From assembly GCA_964649385.1 (NCBI GenBank), contig CAZYRA010000052.1:1-8464 (forward strand): a DNA stretch of 8,464 nt, in the 5' to 3' direction. The notes under the pieces were generated by a model. The model saw only the letters and a program-made list of their open reading frames with translations. It had not been told where the DNA came from and did no database searches. Made by a program: the position numbers and the translations under genes. Numbering within the stretch: the first letter of the stretch is position 1; every line of letters starts with the position of its first letter. This DNA comes from UBA5760 sp964649385. Its GTDB lineage: Bacteria > Chloroflexota > Dehalococcoidia > Dehalococcoidales > UBA5760. This document shows, piece by piece, positions 5,509 through 8,464 of the stretch.

Positions 5509-7301
5509 TCTTCCTCCCGCAGGCGCAAGTGTAATTGAGATAATTGCTCCTCGGTAACCAGTGAGGGGGCATTGAAGGTCAAATCAAGAGCCTCCTGGGT
5601 CTTGGGGAAGGCAATCACCTCACGAATAGTCTTTTCTCCAGCCAGCAGCATCACCAGACGGTCAATGCCGAGCGCTATGCCGCCGTGAGGCGGGGCGCCA
5701 TAGTCAAAGGCCTCCAGCATATGCCCGAAAAGCTGGCTGATCTCTTCATCACTGTAACCCAGCAGCCGGAACACCTTTCTTTGCAGTTCACTGTGGTAAA
5801 TCCTGAGGCTGCCGCCGCCAATCTCATACCCGTTACAGATAATATCATAGTGTCTGCCTCTTACCTTTTCCGGAGCGCTTTCCAGCAGCGGCATATCCTC
5901 ATCCCGCGGCGCCGTAAACGGGTGGTGCTCGGAATCCCACCGCTCCAGTTTTTTATCCCAGCGCAGTAAGGGAAAATCGATAATACAGGCAAAGGCAAGG
6001 AGGTCGGGTTCAGCCAACTCCAGCCGCCGTCCCATCTCCTGGCGAAGTTCACCCAGGGCGGTACTGGCCACATCACCCTCACCGGCGATGATAAGCAAGA
6101 GGTCTCCCGGAGCGGCGCTCAGACGGGATGCTATCTGCTTAATCTGGCCCAGGGTGAGAAATTTAGCCGCCACCGACTTCACCATATCCATGGTCAAATC
6201 ATCCAGGCTGCCGCCGGGGGTGCCCAGTGCAATAGTGACTACACCGCCGGCTCCGAGCCCCCGCACCAGCTTGTTCAGTTCCTCAAGCTGGCTGCGTGAG
6301 TAACCGGCACAGCCGGGGGCCGCGATGCCCTTTACCTTACCCCCATCACCGACTACAGAACGGAAAATAGAGAAGTCGGTCTCGCCGGCAATATCGGTGA
6401 GGTCGGCTATCTCCAGGCCGAAACGTAAATCAGGCTTGTCAGTACCGTAGCGTTCCATCGCCTCGGCATAGCTAAGGCGGGGGAAGGGTTTTATCACCCG
6501 CATCTCGGGCCGGACCGCTTCCATCATTAAGACAAAGAGTTCCTCAAACAGACTGAGGATGTCCTCTTCCTCAACGAAGCTCATCTCAAGGTCAAGCTGC
6601 GTGAACTCGGGCTGACGGTCGGCGCGGGTGTCCTCATCACGGAAGCACCTGGCTACCTGAAAGTACTTCTCCATGCCGGCTACCATTAGCAGCTGTTTTA
6701 GCTGCTGCGGAGACTGAGGTAGCGCATAGAACTTTCCGGCGTGAAGCCGGCTGGGTACCAAATAGTCACGAGCCCCCTCCGGGGTACTCTTAATCAGGAT
6801 CGGCGTTTCTACTTCGATAAAGCCCCTGGCATCAAGAAAGTCACGAATAAATTTCACCGCTTTGTGGCGGAGAATCAGGTTCTCCTTCATCCGCGCCCGG
6901 CGGATATCAAGATAGCGGTACCTTAAGCGGAGGCTCTCCTCCACTTCAATATCTTCATTGATATAGAAAGGCGGCGTCTTTGACGGATTAAGTATCTCGG
7001 CACTCTCGGCAACAACCTCAATCTCACCGGTAGCCAGTCTCAGGTTCTCCGTACCCGGCGGACGGGAAGCAACCTTACCCCGCACCCTGATGACGTATTC
7101 GCTGCGCATCCCGCTGGCCACTTCATGGCATTGCCTGGCTACCTCCGGGTTGAAGGCTACCTGGGTGATGCCCTCTCTATCGCGCAGGTCAATGAATATC
7201 AGCCCGCCATGGTCCCGCCGCCGGTCAACCCACCCGGCCAGGGTTACCTCGCTGCCAATATGCTCCTTATTCAATTCTCTACAGCTATGAGTTTTTAACA
7301 A
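5505..7301 (-). CDS. aspS: Aspartyl-tRNA synthetase, bacterial type, probably non-discriminating
   Basis: This 598-residue class II synthetase attaches aspartate to tRNA. The N-terminal OB-fold anticodon-binding domain (about 1-105) includes GWVDRRRDHGGLIFIDLRDR. Class II motif 1 is around VETPIL (164-169), motif 2 is FRDEDTRADRQPEF (220-233), and motif 3 is GIALGIDRL (541-549). The bacterial GAD insertion falls at about 290-420. His31 and Gly83 coincide with the residues reported for non-discriminating enzymes of the Pseudomonas type, where discriminating E. coli AspRS has Leu30 and a lysine. This predicts charging of both tRNA-Asp and tRNA-Asn, with Asn-tRNA completed by GatCAB. The start is TTG 7301, preceded by AAAGGA with 5-nt spacing; MLKTHSCREL aligns well with known N-termini. 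It is first in an operon with tig and clpP, joined by an ATGA overlap. Confidence 0.97.
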   Translation of the reverse strand: MLKTHSCRELNKEHIGSEVTLAGWVDRRRDHGGLIFIDLRDREGITQVAFNPEVARQCHEVASGMRSEYVIRVRGKVASRPPGTENLRLATGEIEVVAESAEILNPSKTPPFYINEDIEVEESLRLRYRYLDIRRARMKENLILRHKAVKFIRDFLDARGFIEVETPILIKSTPEGARDYLVPSRLHAGKFYALPQSPQQLKQLLMVAGMEKYFQVARCFRDEDTRADRQPEFTQLDLEMSFVEEEDILSLFEELFVLMMEAVRPEMRVIKPFPRLSYAEAMERYGTDKPDLRFGLEIADLTDIAGETDFSIFRSVVGDGGKVKGIAAPGCAGYSRSQLEELNKLVRGLGAGGVVTIALGTPGGSLDDLTMDMVKSVAAKFLTLGQIKQIASRLSAAPGDLLLIIAGEGDVASTALGELRQEMGRRLELAEPDLLAFACIIDFPLLRWDKKLERWDSEHHPFTAPRDEDMPLLESAPEKVRGRHYDIICNGYEIGGGSLRIYHSELQRKVFRLLGYSDEEISQLFGHMLEAFDYGAPPHGGIALGIDRLVMLLAGEKTIREVIAFPKTQEALDLTFNAPSLVTEEQLSQLHLRLREEE

Positions 7302-7310
7302 AACAGTCCT

Positions 7311-7523
7311 TTGGGGGGAATATTCTCTTCACTGATTATAGCCCATAACAAGGATGCTCTTCAAACACGTGTGCCGGCCCGGCAGGTTGGTGCTGACGAT
7401 GATGTGGTAGTGAGTGATGCAGAGGGAAATACCGACTTAACGGTTGAGGAAGAGCTGGTGAAGAGGACACTTTCTCACCTGAAAACGATCTCTGAAACCC
7501 TCACGAGTCGGTTCGACCCGTGA
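7311..7523 (+). CDS. Doubtful small acidic ORF (70 codons)
   Basis: This ORF fills most of the gap between aspS and the 116-residue gene, on the opposite strand. The C-terminal half looks protein-like: an acidic run (DDDVVVSDAEGNTD) followed by a probable helix (VEEELVKRTLSHLKTISETL). Against it, the TTG start has no convincing ribosome-binding site, and its first third overlaps the likely aspS promoter and leader. Internal GTG codons at 7371 or 7404 could be later starts. I do not recognise a family. It may be a remnant, a leaderless small protein, or chance. Confidence 0.25.
   Translation: MGGIFSSLIIAHNKDALQTRVPARQVGADDDVVVSDAEGNTDLTVEEELVKRTLSHLKTISETLTSRFDP
7335..7364 (-). promoter_or_regulatory. 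Sigma70-type promoter for aspS-tig-clpP
   Basis: On the minus strand, TTGAAG (7364-7359) is separated by 18 nt from a perfect TATAAT (7340-7335). Transcription would start near 7328, giving a leader of about 27 nt before the TTG start at 7301, with AAAGGA as the ribosome-binding site. The position and consensus -10 make this the likely operon promoter. Confidence 0.6.
7502..7522. other. Imperfect hairpin in the aspS upstream region
   Basis: CACGAGTCG (7502-7510) pairs with CGACCCGTG (7514-7522) around a 3-nt loop, with one mismatch (7506/7518). It lies 29 bases beyond the stop of the 116-residue minus-strand gene. No T-run follows on the minus strand, so a terminator role is weak; it may simply be local structure. 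Confidence 0.35.
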
Positions 7524-7551
7524 AGCTGCTTGATACGTTCTGGCGAGACAG

Positions 7552-7902
7552 CTATATCCGGCGTACTGTTGGCTTGGCTCGCCGCGCCTCAAAGAGCACG
7601 TTGGTGATAAAGTCCAGGGGGACCTTGCTCAGCTTAGCTATCCGCATCACTGATTCTTGAAGGACATCGCTCAGGTGCCACGATTCTTTGCATTTGGCGA
7701 GCAGGGTGGTGAAGGCGCTCTGGAGCTCCCCGATCGAGGCGTCTTTCTCATAGAGCTCCAAGCACTGCTCACAATCAGCAGCAACATCAATAAAGTCCCG
7801 CAAGCTATCCTGAAGTAACTCTCCCTCTCGGGAAAGGAACTTCTTAGCGCGCTCAAGCTGCTCTTTGTTGACCTTCAGGCTGTAGACAACCAGTTCAACC
7901 AT
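7552..7902 (-). CDS. Unrecognised 116-residue helical protein
   Basis: I do not recognise this family. The gene looks real: ATG 7902 is preceded by GGAGGA with 4-5 nt spacing, and a good promoter lies upstream. After a short hydrophobic start (MVELVVYSLKV), the protein is almost entirely helix-prone with regularly spaced leucines and isoleucines (for example 16-50 and 60-106), suggesting a small helical bundle or coiled coil. It has one CxxC pair (Cys44, Cys47) plus Cys71, too little to call a zinc site. The C-terminus is basic (EARRAKPTVRRI), which could contact nucleic acid, though that is speculation. No transmembrane segment or signal peptide is seen. It is transcribed alone, away from the nearby tRNA, and sits on the chromosomal side of the tRNA-Lys integration site. 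Confidence 0.75.
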   Translation of the reverse strand: MVELVVYSLKVNKEQLERAKKFLSREGELLQDSLRDFIDVAADCEQCLELYEKDASIGELQSAFTTLLAKCKESWHLSDVLQESVMRIAKLSKVPLDFITNVLFEARRAKPTVRRI

Positions 7903-7932
7903 AACTCCTCCACATTTAGAGGTCTACTTATA

Positions 7933-7961
7933 ATGGTACAAAAAGGTATTCTTTTTGTCAA
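7933..7961 (-). promoter_or_regulatory. Sigma70-type promoter of the 116-residue gene
   Basis: On the minus strand a perfect TTGACA (7961-7956) is followed after 17 nt by TACCAT (7938-7933). Transcription would start near 7926, about 24 nt before the ATG at 7902. The consensus -35 and exact 17-nt spacing support it; the -10 is only 4 of 6. Confidence 0.6.
7938..7958. promoter_or_regulatory. Candidate operator palindrome inside the promoter spacer
   Basis: ACAAAAAG (7938-7945) and CTTTTTGT (7951-7958) are perfect 8-bp inverted repeats around GTATT. The palindrome fills the -35/-10 spacer and overlaps both boxes of the minus-strand promoter. A dimeric repressor binding here would block the polymerase, possibly the gene product itself. 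Its A/T tracts could instead cause DNA bending or a weak hairpin. Confidence 0.5.
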
Positions 7962-7986
7962 TACATATATCGGACCGGTACAGAAG

Positions 7987-8016
7987 TTTGCACCAAGACC
8001 CAATGTTTGATAAACT
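7987..8016 (+). promoter_or_regulatory. Probable promoter of tRNA-Lys
   Basis: TTTGCA (7987-7992), an 18-nt spacer, and TAAACT (8011-8016) preceded by TGA make an extended -10 promoter. The start of transcription would fall near 8023, about 6 nt before the mature tRNA. The boxes are moderate matches. Confidence 0.4.
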
Positions 8017-8028
8017 CGCATAGTGCGT

Positions 8029-8104
8029 GGGCCGCTAGCTCAACTGGCAGAGCAGCTGACTCTTAATCAGCAGGTTAGAGGTTCGATTCCTCTGCGGCTC
8101 ACCA
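8029..8104 (+). tRNA. tRNA-Lys (anticodon CTT), CCA encoded
   Basis: A complete cloverleaf can be drawn. The acceptor stem is 8029-8035 with 8094-8100 (one G-U pair), and the D stem is GCTC/GAGC. The anticodon stem GCTGA/TCAGC encloses loop CTCTTAA with anticodon CTT at 8062-8064. The 5-nt variable loop is AGGTT, and the T stem AGAGG/CCTCT encloses TTCGATT. Discriminator A is at 8101 and CCA is encoded at 8102-8104. It reads AAG lysine codons. An integrase gene lies just past its 3' end, so this 3' half probably served as the attachment site and was restored intact on insertion. Confidence 0.96.
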
Positions 8105-8160
8105 AATTTCAAAGCTAAATTCACCATTGTTAAACCTTCACCTACTAGACATAACTAAAG

Positions 8161-8182
8161 TTTGCTAATAATTTGCTAATAA
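8161..8182. repeat. Tandem 11-bp direct repeat (TTTGCTAATAA x2)
   Basis: Two perfect, adjacent copies of TTTGCTAATAA lie at 8161-8171 and 8172-8182, spanning the stop codon of the recombinase gene and 57 bp from the tRNA CCA end. Short repeats beside a tRNA attachment site can be arm-type recombinase sites; that role is inferred from position only. Confidence 0.6.
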
Positions 8183-8464
8183 TCATTTCTAACAGCCTCT
8201 TTTCTAGGCTCGACGGCAGTCTTTGGTAACACTATATCGTCAAAGCGATTAGCAGCTGCTTGTTGCAGGCCTGGAGCCACATGGCTATAGGTATCGAGGG
8301 TTATCTGAATACTTGAATGGCCTAATCGCTCCTGTACTATCTTAGGATGTACACCTTGTTTTAGCATTAATGAGGCGTGACTATGCCTGGCATCATGCAA
8401 TCTGATACTCTTCAGCCCGGTACGTCTTGCCAACTTCATCCAGGCATGGGTTATGCTATCCGGT
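8176..8464 (-). CDS. Tyrosine recombinase / phage-type integrase, C-terminal part (runs off the window)
   Basis: The frame remains open to the window end, so the visible part is about 95 residues, ending PDSITHAWMKLARRTGLK...RNDY. It contains the catalytic core of a tyrosine recombinase: HDARH (His and second Arg of the HxxR motif), LGHSSIQIT (the histidine of the second box) and LDTYSHV with the tyrosine nucleophile. The first catalytic Arg and the N-terminal DNA-binding domains lie outside the window. The family cuts and rejoins DNA at specific sites to integrate phages or genomic islands. The gene points toward tRNA-Lys, with its stop 71 bp beyond the CCA end, a standard arrangement for elements inserted at tRNA 3' ends. 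The catalytic residues seen are intact, so nothing indicates decay in this part. Confidence 0.93.
   Translation of the reverse strand, partial: PDSITHAWMKLARRTGLKSIRLHDARHSHASLMLKQGVHPKIVQERLGHSSIQITLDTYSHVAPGLQQAAANRFDDIVLPKTAVEPRKEAVRNDY

Noticed and set aside
7929..7934. TATAAT on the + strand upstream of the tRNA
   Set aside because: It is about 95 bases too far from the tRNA and has no -35 partner; it overlaps the minus-strand promoter region.
1..8464. CRISPR array or insertion sequence
   Set aside because: No regularly spaced repeats and no transposase or terminal inverted repeats are seen; the only mobile-element protein is the recombinase at the right edge.

Overview
The window reads as a bacterial chromosome segment with moderate-to-high GC that ends at the edge of a tRNA-associated integrated element. 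The protein set looks like a Chloroflexota/Dehalococcoidia-type anaerobe: a bacterial AspRS with the non-discriminating signature, an aspS-tig-clpP operon, and an archaeal-like COG4030/EhaR-type HAD protein. The taxon is an inference from gene content and could not be tested by a search.

Region 1 (1-3553, + strand) is a compact cluster of four probable enzymes: a PHP-domain metallo-phosphoesterase lacking only its first few residues, an atypical PurN/Fmt-like formyltransferase, a HAD hydrolase of the family often named 'EhaR', and a PfkB-type sugar or nucleoside kinase. Two adjacent genes share an identical 12-base ribosome-binding segment (AGGAGGTGAGGT). In both, an in-frame ATC or ATT codon lies exactly 8 nt after AGGAGG. 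For the HAD gene no conventional start can produce an intact protein, because an in-frame TAG lies directly upstream and the first TTG/ATG lies beyond the catalytic DxE motif. It is therefore a good candidate for a true AUU start, and the gene before it may use AUC. A perfect 11-bp stem-loop sits between the first two genes.

Region 2 (3554-7301, - strand) is a housekeeping operon, aspS-tig-clpP, joined by two 4-base ATGA stop/start overlaps. It appears to be driven by a sigma70-like promoter at 7335-7364. AspRS charges tRNA, trigger factor meets the nascent chain, and ClpP degrades failed products. The clpP and pfkB stop codons abut with no spacer.

Region 3 (7302-8028) holds the aspS promoter region, a weak small ORF, and a 116-residue unrecognised helical protein. 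The latter has a strong ribosome-binding site and a promoter whose -35/-10 spacer is filled by a palindrome that looks like an operator.

Region 4 (8029-8464) is an intact tRNA-Lys(CTT) with encoded CCA. It is followed 71 bp later by the C-terminal part of a tyrosine recombinase running off the window, with a tandem 11-bp repeat across its stop codon. This is the usual layout of an element integrated at a tRNA 3' end; the element itself lies beyond base 8464.
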